Positions 44,308 to 53,648 of a stretch of DNA of 64,000 bases are shown here, piece after piece. This stretch comes from Citrobacter amalonaticus Y19 (GTDB lineage Bacteria > Pseudomonadota > Gammaproteobacteria > Enterobacterales > Enterobacteriaceae). Position 1 is the first letter of the stretch; each line of letters starts with the position of its first letter. The stretch lies in assembly GCF_000981805.1 (NCBI RefSeq), contig NZ_CP011132.1, positions 868,001-932,000 of the forward strand. The letters are read 5' to 3'. The notes below the pieces were generated by a model. The model was not told the origin of the DNA. It searched no databases and was given only the letters and a program-made list of their open reading frames with translations. The translations under genes and the position numbers were made by a program.

Positions 44308-46143
44308 ATGACCAAAAGGACACTACTGAGCGTTCTCGTTGCGGGCGCTTGTGTCGCCCCGTTTATGGCCCAGGCGAACACGTTGCAGGCGACCAGCAGC
44401 GAGCCCTACACCGTTCACGCCAGCGATCTGGCGAAAAAGGAAAAAGAGCTCACCAATTTCCCATTGATGGTATCGGTAAAAGACACGATTGCCACCCTGG
44501 ACAACAGTCTGGTTGAGCAGATTGAACCCGGTCGCGCGGCGAACCCGGATAACGTGAAACGCGTTGAAGGTATCGTCAAAGCCAGCGACTGGGAATATCT
44601 GTTTCCCATGCGCGCACAGTCTTACACTTACAGCAACTTCCTGAAAGCGGTGGGTAAATTCCCGGCGCTGTGTAAGACCTATAACGACGGGCGTGATAGT
44701 GATGCGATTTGTCGCAAAGAACTGGCAACCATGTTTGCTCACTTTGCGCAGGAAACCGGCGGTCACGAGAGTTGGCGTCCGGAAGCCGAATGGCGTCAGG
44801 CGCTGGTGTATGTGCGCGAAATGGGCTGGAGCGAAGGGCAGAAGGGCGGCTATAACGGCGAATGTGCTCCGGATATCTGGCAGGGTCAGACCTGGCCGTG
44901 CGGTAAAGACAAAGATGGCGATTTCGTCAGCTACTTTGGTCGTGGGGCAAAACAGCTCTCCTACAACTACAACTACGGCCCGTTCTCTGAAGCCATGTTC
45001 GGCACAGTCCGCACATTGCTGGACAAACCGGAACTGGTGGCAGATACCTGGCTGAACCTGGCGAGCGCCATCTTCTTCTTCGCTTACCCGCAGCCGCCAA
45101 AACCAAGCATGTTGCAGGTTATCGACGGTTCCTGGAAGCCGAACGATCACGATAAAGCCAACGGTCTGGTTCCGGGCTTTGGCGTGACCACCCAGATTAT
45201 TAACGGCGGCGTGGAGTGCGGCGGCCCGACTGAAATTGCGCAGTCTGAAAACCGTATCAAGTACTACAAAGAGTTTGCGAAGTACCTGAAGGTCGCGGTT
45301 CCGGCAAATGAAGTGCTGGGTTGCGCCAACATGAAACAGTTTGACGAGGGCGGCTCAGGCGCGCTGAAGATTTACTGGGAGCAGGACTGGGGATGGAGTG
45401 CGGATACACCAAGCGGCGCGACATACTCTTGCCAGCTGGTGGGCTATCAGACGCCGTTCAGCGCGTTCAAAGAGGGCGACTACAGCAACTGCGTGAAGAA
45501 ATTCTTTAATGTGAACATTGTCAATGATGATGGTTCTGCAACGACCCCAGACGATGGGCAGGTCACGCCGACGCCAACGCCGCCAGACGATGTGACGCCA
45601 GTGCCAACGCCGGATCCTGAGCCGACGCCGGATGAAACGCCAGATGTGCCAGCAGTTGTTAACCATGCGCCAGTCGCGCAGATTGCCGGTCCGATCGGCG
45701 CCGTTGAAGCGGGGGCGAAAGTCTCTCTGAGCGCGGAAGGTTCCACTGACGAAGACGGTAATAAACTGACTTATACCTGGCATTCCCAGGATGGTCAGAC
45801 GGTAACCGGCACCGATAAAGCGGTGGTGACATTCAACGCACCGGAATCCGCGACGGCTCAGCAGTATGAAGTCAGCCTGACCGTGAGCGACGGCGAACTG
45901 AGCAGCACAACCACCTACCTGCTGAACGTGAAGGCGAAAACCGCGTCTCAGGACGGCGGCACCACCGGGTCTTATCCGGCGTGGGTGGCGAAAAGCAAGT
46001 ACAAGGCAGGCGATATCGTGAACAACCACGGTAAACTGTTCCAGTGTAAACCGTTCCCGTACAGCGGCTGGTGTAACAGCGCCGCGACGTACTATGAACC
46101 TGGCGCAGGTCTGGCCTGGGCTGATGCCTGGACGGCTCTGTAA
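44308..46143 (+). CDS. Secreted GH19 chitinase with PKD and chitin-binding modules
   Basis: 611 residues. Signal peptide to about Ala23. A non-catalytic N-terminal region (about 25-100), GH19 domain (about 105-400) with the acid Glu149 in FAQETGGHESW and the signature FGRGAKQLSYNYNYGPFS. A Pro/Thr/Asp linker (about 410-450), one PKD domain (about 452-545) and a C-terminal chitin-binding-like module (YPAWVAKSKYKAGDIV ... WCNSAATYY). GH19 enzymes invert and endo-cleave chitin, complementing the GH18 enzyme upstream. Likely T2SS substrate by context. Ends in a strong terminator. Confidence 0.94.
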   Translation: MTKRTLLSVLVAGACVAPFMAQANTLQATSSEPYTVHASDLAKKEKELTNFPLMVSVKDTIATLDNSLVEQIEPGRAANPDNVKRVEGIVKASDWEYLFPMRAQSYTYSNFLKAVGKFPALCKTYNDGRDSDAICRKELATMFAHFAQETGGHESWRPEAEWRQALVYVREMGWSEGQKGGYNGECAPDIWQGQTWPCGKDKDGDFVSYFGRGAKQLSYNYNYGPFSEAMFGTVRTLLDKPELVADTWLNLASAIFFFAYPQPPKPSMLQVIDGSWKPNDHDKANGLVPGFGVTTQIINGGVECGGPTEIAQSENRIKYYKEFAKYLKVAVPANEVLGCANMKQFDEGGSGALKIYWEQDWGWSADTPSGATYSCQLVGYQTPFSAFKEGDYSNCVKKFFNVNIVNDDGSATTPDDGQVTPTPTPPDDVTPVPTPDPEPTPDETPDVPAVVNHAPVAQIAGPIGAVEAGAKVSLSAEGSTDEDGNKLTYTWHSQDGQTVTGTDKAVVTFNAPESATAQQYEVSLTVSDGELSSTTTYLLNVKAKTASQDGGTTGSYPAWVAKSKYKAGDIVNNHGKLFQCKPFPYSGWCNSAATYYEPGAGLAWADAWTAL

Positions 46144-46161
46144 ACGCAATACGCAAAAAGC

Positions 46162-46193
46162 AAAACGGCAACCCAAAGGTTGCCGTTTTTTTT
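46162..46193 (+). terminator. Terminator of the GH19 chitinase
   Basis: Twelve perfect pairs AAAACGGCAACC / GGTTGCCGTTTT with CAAA loop and a run of eight T; a textbook intrinsic terminator. Confidence 0.92.
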
Positions 46194-46679
46194 GTCCATC
46201 CAGCGGTGGCATATGCATCCTGACGCACAGCGCAGTAACCTGTCTGTCAGGCATCCTGAAGAATATACCCATAAAGTGAAGGGTTACGTTCACTTATATT
46301 CAGTGTTCCTCTGAAACCGCACTACACGTGAACGTGCAAGGGAGGCTCGCCGCCGCCTCCCTTGCAACCCAGGCTCCCGGCAGGGAAAATCGCCACTTCG
46401 TGGTGCATTCGCCTTATGCCGTCTGCCTGTCGGGTCGGGGCCGAGCCTGCATCCTTGCAGGCCGTCCCCTGCGCCCGCTTCCCTGCGGGCGCCCCCGGTC
46501 AGCCGTCAACGCCTCATCGATTTTCACGCCGGACCGGGGTGTCGCTTCAGCATTCTGATTTTCAGTAATTTCCGTCTGGCTGTTTAATCAAAATCTCAGA
46601 AGGTCAGGTGCGGATGAGTCCGGCTGAAAATTGCCGACGTGTTTGCGTAAGGCCAGAGGATATATTTACCGGCAGTGAA
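46194..46679. other. GC-rich structured non-coding block at the right edge of the island
   Basis: About 485 bases without a convincing gene. It contains successive perfect hairpins: TGCAAGGGAGGC / GCCTCCCTTGCA (46335-46346, 46355-46366), CCAC/GTGG (46393-46403), GCCTGCA / TGCAGGC (46445-46462) and GCGCCCGC / GCGGGCGC (46471-46492). Small open frames (76 codons at 46328, 68 at 46362) have low-complexity Arg/Pro/Gly-rich products and no good ribosome sites. It may be a structured RNA or a remnant of a mobile element. Confidence 0.5.
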
Positions 46680-47693
46680 CTAACGATGAAGCTTCCCGTG
46701 ATCCCGTAGCCACGCGGCCGTTTGCACAATACCGTCATCCAGCGTCACCATCGGCTTATAGCCCAGTTCCGCTTCGGCGCGACTGATATCCAGCGTAAAG
46801 TCGAAATTCAGCTTCGACACCCCATAGTGAGTTAACGCCGGCTCTTTGGCTGACTTATTGCCAAAGTGCTCCAGGCTGCGGGCGATCATATCCAGCATTG
46901 GATAGGGCACAGAACGGATCCGGCAGTGGATGTTCAGCTCATCAATCAGCTTTTGCACGATACTGCGCAGCGTTCGGGGCTCACCGTTGGTGATGTTATA
47001 CACCCGACCCGAAGGCAGGGTGTCGCACTGTGCCTGGCTCGCCAGCCACATCGCGTGGACAGCGTTCTCATAATAGGTCATATCAACCATCGCGCTGCCG
47101 CCGTGCGGCAACAGCACGCTGCCGTAGTGGTGCATCATGTGCGCCAGACGGGGGATAAACACTTTGTCGTGTGGGCCAAACAGGCTCTGTGGGCGCAGCA
47201 CCGTAAATCGTGTCTGCGGATTGGCCTGGGCCAGCAGGCTGATGACCTCTTCTCCGGCGGCTTTGCTGCGGGCAAATTCGTTAGCAAAACGATGCGGGCG
47301 AAAATCTTCTTTGATATCGCGATGATGGTGATAATCGAAGTAAAGCGACGGGGAGGAGATATGGATAAAGTTACGCACGCCCCATGCGACGGCCCATTCG
47401 CCAAGACGGCGGGTCGCTCGAACGTTTGCCAGATCAAAAGCTTCCTGAGTTCCCCAGGGGGAGGTGAAACTTGAGCAGTGCCACAGCGTGTCGATGCCCG
47501 CAAGCATGACTTTCGCCTGCGAAGAGACCAGTTCGGTCAGATCCGCATGCACAAACTCCGCGCCCATTTTCTCGAGCAGTTTACCCATCGCTTCGTTGCG
47601 ACCGGTTGCTCTGACGCTGATGCCTTTGTTGCGCAAAAACTCAACCGCGTTTCGTCCTAAGCCGCTGGTTGCGCCGGTAACCAGTACCTTCAT
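46680..47693 (-). CDS. ybjS: NAD(P)-binding epimerase/3beta-HSD-like protein YbjS
   Basis: 337 residues, extended SDR. N-terminal VTGATSGLGRNAV dinucleotide motif (5-17) and later SPSLYFDYHH region with Tyr at the active site. Related to NAD-dependent epimerases; substrate unknown. In E. coli it directly neighbours amiD; here the island intervenes. Likely operon with ybjT-ltaE-poxB orientation. Confidence 0.92.
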   Translation of the reverse strand: MKVLVTGATSGLGRNAVEFLRNKGISVRATGRNEAMGKLLEKMGAEFVHADLTELVSSQAKVMLAGIDTLWHCSSFTSPWGTQEAFDLANVRATRRLGEWAVAWGVRNFIHISSPSLYFDYHHHRDIKEDFRPHRFANEFARSKAAGEEVISLLAQANPQTRFTVLRPQSLFGPHDKVFIPRLAHMMHHYGSVLLPHGGSAMVDMTYYENAVHAMWLASQAQCDTLPSGRVYNITNGEPRTLRSIVQKLIDELNIHCRIRSVPYPMLDMIARSLEHFGNKSAKEPALTHYGVSKLNFDFTLDISRAEAELGYKPMVTLDDGIVQTAAWLRDHGKLHR

Positions 47694-47785
47694 ATCAGTC
47701 CACTGTGTTTAATAAAACGTCGTGCGCATTCTTCCGTGAATTACGTCGGTATGCAATGGGAAACGTGAAACAATACAGCAAGTTT

Positions 47786-49222
47786 TTACGATTTATCTGT
47801 GATTTGTTCTGCAAGTCTGGCAATTTTTTTTGCCATCCCCCGGAAAATAAACAGGTGTGCCGGGATCATCAGCAGCCAGTAGAATAACCCCGGCATACCG
47901 TGCGGATGCCACCAGGCGCGCACGTCAATCTCCCGATGGTCACCTTTATCTTCAAGGGTGAAACTTAACCGTCCCAGCCCCGGTGCCTTCATGCCAAACA
48001 GCAGCGTGAGCTGTTTTTCCGGCTCGACGATGATCACTTTCCAGCTGTCTACGGCATCCCCCGGTTGAAGCAGCTCGTGTTCAGGGCGACCTTTTGCCAG
48101 CCGGTGGCCGACTAACAGATCCAGCGCCGCGCGGATCTTCCACAAGGCATTGCCGAAGAAATAGCCCTCTTTGCCGCCGAGACGGTTCACGACTCGCCAC
48201 AATGCCGACACACTGGCAGGCGTCTTCATGGTAAAACCGGCCTGTTTGGCGAAAAAACCATATTCTGGTCGCCAGCGGGCAAATGCCTGCGCGTCATAGC
48301 CCCAGTCGCTGGAGTTCACCAGTTCCTCTTCTTCCTTCAGCGTGCTGCGTACGGCATCGTCAAAGGCGATAAGCTTCTGGGGTATCAATGCCCGCAGTTC
48401 GCTGTCATCAGCCAGCAGATCGTGTCTGAGGCCCTGTATCAACGCTTTCGCGGTGGTTGGCGGCACCGAGGTGATGACGTTCAGGAACCAGACTGAAATC
48501 CAGCTGGTGGGAAAGGGGATGGGAACAAGCCAGCGATGCTTGCCGCTCACCGCCATGAAATGTTCGAACTGCTCCTGGTAGCTGAGCACCTGCGGCCCGG
48601 CGGCTTCTAGGATCCGATGCGTCAGGGAAGGGTGTTCCAGCAGCGCCACCAGATAGTACAGCAGGTTTTCCAGCGCAATGGGCGTCGTGCGCGAACGAAC
48701 CCAGCGCGGCGGGGTCAGTATCGGCAGGTTGTAAACCATGTCGCGCATCACTTCAAACGCGGCGGAACCGGCACCGACGATAATCCCGGCGCGCAGTTCC
48801 GTCACCGGCACGCCAGATTCGCGCAGGGTGTCGGCGGTGATTTGTCGCGCTCGCAGATGGTCGGACTGCTCGTGTTCCGGTGCCTGCAAGGAACTGAGAA
48901 AAATCACCTGCCCGACCGGCGTTTCACGCAGGGCGTCACGCACATTAAGCGCGACCTGACGCTCATGAGCGATAAAATCGCCGCCTTCTCCCATACCATG
49001 TACCAGATAGTAGACGGTATCGACATTTGTCAGCAGAGAAGAAAGAGGCGTCGGCCAGTTCAGGTCAACCTTATGACAGCTGACGTTGGGCAGTTGTCGT
49101 TTTTCCAGTCGCTCAATGCGACGTGCCGCCGCCAGCACCTGGTGTCCTTGCTGGCTGAGCGCCTGTACCAGATGCTGACCAATGTAACCACTGGCGCCAA
49201 GCACCAAAATTCGTTGCGGCAC
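47786..49222 (-). CDS. ybjT: YbjT: NAD(P)-binding domain fused to DUF2867
   Basis: 478 residues. N-terminal atypical SDR (ILVLGASGYIGQHLV, residues 5-19) to about 290, then a DUF2867 SRPBCC-like C-terminal domain with a hydrophobic segment near 450 (GLFYWLLMIPAHLFIF). Function unknown; inner-membrane association likely. Starts ten bases after ltaE. Confidence 0.9.
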   Translation of the reverse strand: MPQRILVLGASGYIGQHLVQALSQQGHQVLAAARRIERLEKRQLPNVSCHKVDLNWPTPLSSLLTNVDTVYYLVHGMGEGGDFIAHERQVALNVRDALRETPVGQVIFLSSLQAPEHEQSDHLRARQITADTLRESGVPVTELRAGIIVGAGSAAFEVMRDMVYNLPILTPPRWVRSRTTPIALENLLYYLVALLEHPSLTHRILEAAGPQVLSYQEQFEHFMAVSGKHRWLVPIPFPTSWISVWFLNVITSVPPTTAKALIQGLRHDLLADDSELRALIPQKLIAFDDAVRSTLKEEEELVNSSDWGYDAQAFARWRPEYGFFAKQAGFTMKTPASVSALWRVVNRLGGKEGYFFGNALWKIRAALDLLVGHRLAKGRPEHELLQPGDAVDSWKVIIVEPEKQLTLLFGMKAPGLGRLSFTLEDKGDHREIDVRAWWHPHGMPGLFYWLLMIPAHLFIFRGMAKKIARLAEQITDKS

Positions 49223-49232
49223 ATCTCTCTCC

Positions 49233-50234
49233 TTAACGATTCAGGAACGCGCGCCAGTGGGCGACGACCTCGGCAAGCTGTTCCCGCGAGACGTCCAGAT
49301 GCGTGACCAGACGGACAATCGGCGACGCGTTGATCAGCACGCCCTGTGCCTTCATGTGCTCGCCCAGGGCCGCCGCGTTGGCTTCACCCACGCGGACAAA
49401 CAGCATGTTGGTGTCGTGACGCATCACGTCCGCCCCGGCTTCCCGCAGTTGTTCTGCCAGCCAGGCCGCGTTGTCGTGATCGTCCTGTAAACGTGCGACG
49501 TTATTTTTCAGGGCATACAGCCCGGCCGCCGCCAGGATACCGGCCTGACGCATGCCGCCGCCGGTCATTTTGCGCCAGCGGGTAGCGCGCTTGATATAAT
49601 CGCGACTGCCGACCAGTAACGATCCCACCGGCGTCCCCAGCCCTTTTGACAGGCAAATGGTAAAGGAGTCGCAATACTGAGCGATCTCTTTGAGTTCGCA
49701 CCCGTAGGCCACGACGGCGTTAAAAATACGCGCGCCGTCAACGTGCAGCGCCAGACCGCGCTCACGGGTAAACTCCCACGCCTCGCGCAGATACTCGCGC
49801 GGCAGCACTTTGCCGTTGTGTGTATTTTCCAGGCTCAGCAGGCGGGTACGGGCAAAATGGACGTCATCCGCCTTAATTTTAGCGGCGACTTTATCCAGCG
49901 GAAGCGTGCCGTCACTCGCGGCGTCAATGGGCTGCGGTTGAATGCTGCCGAGCACCGCCGCGCCACCGGCTTCGTACAAATAGTTATGTGCTCCCTGACC
50001 GGCGATATACTCTTCGCCGCGCTCGCAGTGGCTGAGTAGCGCCACGAGGTTGGCCTGGGTGCCAGTGGGTAAAAATAACGCCGCTTCTTTACCAGAAAGG
50101 TCTGCGGCGTATTGCTGGAGCGCGTTAACGGTGGGGTCATCTCCGTACACGTCGTCCCCGACCGGGGCGGCCATCATTTCTTCAAGCATGGCGCGACCCG
50201 GACGGGTGACGGTATCACTGCGTAGATCGATCAT
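49233..50234 (-). CDS. ltaE: Low-specificity L-threonine aldolase LtaE
   Basis: 333 residues, PLP fold type I. Schiff-base Lys in CLSKGLGTPVGS (about 197), preceded by HVDGARIFN. Cleaves L-threonine and L-allo-threonine to glycine and acetaldehyde. Between poxB and ybjT in the same direction as in E. coli. Confidence 0.95.
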   Translation of the reverse strand: MIDLRSDTVTRPGRAMLEEMMAAPVGDDVYGDDPTVNALQQYAADLSGKEAALFLPTGTQANLVALLSHCERGEEYIAGQGAHNYLYEAGGAAVLGSIQPQPIDAASDGTLPLDKVAAKIKADDVHFARTRLLSLENTHNGKVLPREYLREAWEFTRERGLALHVDGARIFNAVVAYGCELKEIAQYCDSFTICLSKGLGTPVGSLLVGSRDYIKRATRWRKMTGGGMRQAGILAAAGLYALKNNVARLQDDHDNAAWLAEQLREAGADVMRHDTNMLFVRVGEANAAALGEHMKAQGVLINASPIVRLVTHLDVSREQLAEVVAHWRAFLNR

Positions 50235-50272
50235 TGCACATCCCTATTAATTGAAAGGCGATGTGCATTGTT

Positions 50273-51991
50273 TTACCTGAGCCAGTTGGTTTTTGCCAGA
50301 TCGATCACCTCATCACCACGACCGCTGATGATGGCGCGCAGCATATACAGGCTGAAACCTTTGGCCTGCTCCAGTTTGATCTGCGGCGGAATAGCCAGCT
50401 CTTCTTTTGCGACCACCACATCCACCAGCACCGGACCGTCAATCGACAGGGCGCGCTGTAGCGCTTCATCGACGTCGGCGGCTTTTTCCACCCGAATGCC
50501 GGTGATGCCGCACGCTTCGGCAATGCGGGCGAAGTTAGTGTCGTGCAACTCCGTACCGTCGGTGAGATAACCACCGGCCTTCATCTCCATCGCCACAAAG
50601 CCCAGCACGCTGTTGTTAAACACCACGATTTTAAGCGGCAGCTTCATCTGGACCACCGACAGGAAATCGCCCATCAGCATGCTGAATCCGCCATCGCCGC
50701 ACAGGGCGATCACCTGACGTCCCGGCGCAGTGGCCTGTGCGCCCAGCGCCTGCGGCATGGCATTGGCCATTGAGCCGTGGTTAAACGAGCCCAGCAGTCG
50801 GCGTTTGCCGTTCATTTTCAGGTAGCGGGCCGCCCACACCGTCGGCGTACCGACGTCGCAGGTAAAGATGGCGTCATCGGCGGCAAAATGGCTGATTTGC
50901 TGTGCCAGGTACTGTGGATGAATCGCCTTGTCGCTGGGTTTGGCGAGATCATCGAGGCCCTTACGCGCATCGCGATAATCGCTCAATGCCTTATCGAGGA
51001 ATTTACGCTCGGTTTTCTCTTCCACCAGCGGCAGGAGCGCAGTCAGCGTGGCTTTGATATCGCCGACCAGTGCCATATCGACCTTGCTGTGTGCGCCGAT
51101 GCTGGCGGGGTTGATATCAATCTGAATGATTTTGGCATCGGTCGGATAGAACGCGCGGTAAGGGAACTGCGTACCGAGCAGCACCAGTGTGTCGGCATTC
51201 ATCATGGTATGGAAACCGGATGAGAAGCCGATAAGCCCGGTCATCCCCACATCGTACGGGTTGTCGTATTCGACATGCTCTTTGCCGCGCAGGGCGTGAA
51301 CGATGGGGGCTTTAATTTTGGCGGCGAACTCGACCAGCTCTTTATGCGCCCCGGCACAGCCGCTGCCGCACATCAGGGCGATATTGCTGGAATAGCGTAA
51401 CAGTTGGGCCAGCTTTCTTAACTCTTCTTCCGCTGGCGTGACGATCGGCAACGGCGCGTGATACCAGTGGGTGCTGGCGTTTTCTGGCGCGGGTTTTAAC
51501 GCCACATCACCCGGTAAAACCACCACCGAAACGCCGCGATTGAGCACCGCTTTGCGCATGGCAATCGCCAGTACCTGGGGGATCTGTTCCGGGCTGGAAA
51601 CCAGCTCGCAATAGTGACTGCATTCGCGGAACAGCTCCTGCGGGTGCGTCTCCTGAAAATACCCGCTGCCAATTTCACTGGAGGGAATGTGGGCGGCGAT
51701 GGCCAGCACCGGGACGTGGTTGCGATGACAGTCAAACAGGCCGTTGATCAGATGCAGGTTACCGGGTCCACAGGAGCCCGCACACACCGCCAGTTCGCCG
51801 GTCAGTTGCGCCTCCGCACCCGCCGCAAACGCGGCAACCTCTTCATGGCGGGTCGACATCCACTCAATCGTTCCCATGCGATTGAGGCTGTCACTCAGGC
51901 CGTTCAGCGAATCGCCCGTTACGCCCCAGATACGTTTCACACCCGCCTGTTCCAGTGTTTTAGCAATAAAAGCGGCAACCGTTTGTTTCAT
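50273..51991 (-). CDS. poxB: Pyruvate dehydrogenase (quinone) PoxB
   Basis: 572 residues. Thiamine diphosphate enzyme: N-terminal PYR domain with catalytic Glu in RHEEVAA (about 50), FAD-binding middle, PP domain with GDGGFSM (433-439) and a C-terminal lipid-activated amphipathic helix. Oxidises pyruvate to acetate and CO2, feeding ubiquinone at the membrane. E. coli poxB is sigma-S dependent. First of a minus-strand run poxB-ltaE-ybjT. Confidence 0.96.
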   Translation of the reverse strand: MKQTVAAFIAKTLEQAGVKRIWGVTGDSLNGLSDSLNRMGTIEWMSTRHEEVAAFAAGAEAQLTGELAVCAGSCGPGNLHLINGLFDCHRNHVPVLAIAAHIPSSEIGSGYFQETHPQELFRECSHYCELVSSPEQIPQVLAIAMRKAVLNRGVSVVVLPGDVALKPAPENASTHWYHAPLPIVTPAEEELRKLAQLLRYSSNIALMCGSGCAGAHKELVEFAAKIKAPIVHALRGKEHVEYDNPYDVGMTGLIGFSSGFHTMMNADTLVLLGTQFPYRAFYPTDAKIIQIDINPASIGAHSKVDMALVGDIKATLTALLPLVEEKTERKFLDKALSDYRDARKGLDDLAKPSDKAIHPQYLAQQISHFAADDAIFTCDVGTPTVWAARYLKMNGKRRLLGSFNHGSMANAMPQALGAQATAPGRQVIALCGDGGFSMLMGDFLSVVQMKLPLKIVVFNNSVLGFVAMEMKAGGYLTDGTELHDTNFARIAEACGITGIRVEKAADVDEALQRALSIDGPVLVDVVVAKEELAIPPQIKLEQAKGFSLYMLRAIISGRGDEVIDLAKTNWLR

Positions 51992-52143
51992 GGTTTTCCA
52001 TCTCCTTAATTGTGATACCGGTTACAAGTTTAGATGAAGATACTGATTACGCTGCGTGGCACCCCCTTATTTTCAGCAGCTTCCTTTCTGGGGGGATAAC
52101 GCGTAGCGTGAAAAAAATCAGGGCAAACCAGGAGTAAACTCAG

Positions 52144-52578
52144 ATGCTTACAACATTGTTAAATGCAGTGAATCGGATGCTGACGCACGAGGATTTTGGC
52201 AAGTTTTTGTTACGCCTGGCGGTTGGGGGATTAATGCTGTTTCACGGGCTGCATAAGCTGTTTGCCGGTATTGATGGCATTAGCGGAATGCTGATTGCCA
52301 AAGGGCTACCGGGCTTTATTGCGTACGGGGTGCTGGTGGGAGAAGTGATTGCGCCTTGCCTGATTATTCTCGGGATCCTGACGCGTCCGGCGGCGCTGGT
52401 GCTGGCGTTCACCATGATTGTGGCGTGGCTGATGGTCGGGATCAATGAAACCTGGGCGCTGGATAAAACCGGGGCATGGGCGATTGAAAGCCTGGTCTAT
52501 TTCTTTATCGGCGCGCTGGCGGTGGCGTTTTTAGGGGCGGGGCGCTTCTCGGTCGCTGGCAATTCCGCCTGGCGGTGA
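52144..52578 (+). CDS. DoxX-family membrane protein
   Basis: 144 residues, four predicted helices. N-terminal LRLAVGGLMLFHGLHKL motif is typical of DoxX/YphA proteins. Function not established; relatives are linked to quinone, thiol or sulfur redox. CAGGAG ribosome site before the ATG. E. coli K-12 has no gene here between poxB and hcr. Its neighbours PoxB and Hcr are also electron-transfer enzymes. Confidence 0.85.
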   Translation: MLTTLLNAVNRMLTHEDFGKFLLRLAVGGLMLFHGLHKLFAGIDGISGMLIAKGLPGFIAYGVLVGEVIAPCLIILGILTRPAALVLAFTMIVAWLMVGINETWALDKTGAWAIESLVYFFIGALAVAFLGAGRFSVAGNSAWR

Positions 52579-52582
52579 GGAG

Positions 52583-52661
52583 TTGCCGGATGGCGGCGTA
52601 AACGCCTTATCCGGCCTACAACAACATTCGTAGGCCGGATAAGCGCAGCGCCATCCGGCAA
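52583..52661. repeat. BIME between the DoxX gene and hcr
   Basis: Two opposed REP elements (TTGCCGGATGGCGGCGTAAA...CCGGCC and GGCCGGATAAGCGCAGCGCC...CCGGCAA) with about twelve bases between, in the gap of convergent genes. Confidence 0.85.
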
Positions 52662-52668
52662 TCGGCTA

Positions 52669-53637
52669 TCAGGCGAGAACCAGGTCACTCTGCGGATGGC
52701 AGGAACAGGCCAGCACGTAGCCGTCGGCAATTTCCGCTTCTGTCAGCGTCATGGTACTGCTCACCGTGTAATTCCCATCCACGACTTTTGTTTTGCAGCA
52801 TCCGCATACACCGGCGCGGCAGGCGGCAACCACAGGCACCTTGTTGCTTTCCAGCGCATCCAGCAACGTCGTGCCGACCGGCGCGTAAAATTCTTTCGCC
52901 GGTTGCAGTTTGGTAAATTTCAGGCCGCTGGTTGCCGCGTCTGCCACCGGGGTGAAGAACTTCTCTTTAAAGAAGCGCGTCACGCCCAGCGCTTTCACTT
53001 CCTGCTCTACCCAATCCATATACGGCGCCGGGCCACAGGTCATAACGGTACGAGACGTCAGTTCGGGAATGCGTTGCAGCAGTTCCGTGGTCAGGCGACC
53101 GGCCACGAAACCGTCGGTGGCGTTGTTTTCCGCCACCAGCGTGACCGGATACTGACGCCACTCCTCGGCGAAAATGACATCCTGCGGCGAACGCACGTTG
53201 AAGATCACCTGCACGTCAGCATGTGGACGGTACTTTGCCAACCAGCGACGCATCGACATGATCGGTGTGACGCCACAACCGGCCGCCAGCATCAGGAACT
53301 TATCATCGGCTTTATCTTCGCAGGTGAAATCACCCATCGCATCGGAGAGCCAGAGATAGTCGCCGCGCTTCACGTCGCGGGTTAACCACTGTGAGCCTGC
53401 ACCGTCATCAATCCGGCGAACGGTCAGCGTAATGTACTCGCTGACGCCCGGCGTTGAAGAGAGGGTGTAAGCGCGCAGCGTGTCCGCTGAATGACGCACG
53501 CTCACCAGTGCATACTGCCCGGCGCGATACGGATAATAGTCGTGGCACAGCAACGAAATTGTCCATACATCCGGCGTTTCCTGATGGATGTGGTGAACCT
53601 GCATCCGCCATGGGCACTGATTCGTTGGCATTGTCAT
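52669..53637 (-). CDS. hcr: NADH oxidoreductase Hcr
   Basis: 322 residues. FAD domain (about 10-110, RAYTLSSTPG), NADH domain (about 115-235, GCGVTPIMSM), C-terminal plant-type [2Fe-2S] ferredoxin domain with CRAGVCGCC and a later Cys (about 270-320). Electron donor to Hcp. Eleven bases after hcp and co-transcribed. Confidence 0.96.
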   Translation of the reverse strand: MTMPTNQCPWRMQVHHIHQETPDVWTISLLCHDYYPYRAGQYALVSVRHSADTLRAYTLSSTPGVSEYITLTVRRIDDGAGSQWLTRDVKRGDYLWLSDAMGDFTCEDKADDKFLMLAAGCGVTPIMSMRRWLAKYRPHADVQVIFNVRSPQDVIFAEEWRQYPVTLVAENNATDGFVAGRLTTELLQRIPELTSRTVMTCGPAPYMDWVEQEVKALGVTRFFKEKFFTPVADAATSGLKFTKLQPAKEFYAPVGTTLLDALESNKVPVVAACRAGVCGCCKTKVVDGNYTVSSTMTLTEAEIADGYVLACSCHPQSDLVLA

Positions 53638-53648
53638 GTCTTAACTCC

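Noticed and set aside
46328..46568. Two small open frames (76 and 68 codons) in the GC-rich block
   Set aside because: No ribosome sites, and the products are dictated by the hairpin sequence; kept only as a non-coding finding.
26345..46679. Direct repeats or an attachment site flanking the island
   Set aside because: I compared both edges by eye and found no convincing repeat, tRNA end or integrase.
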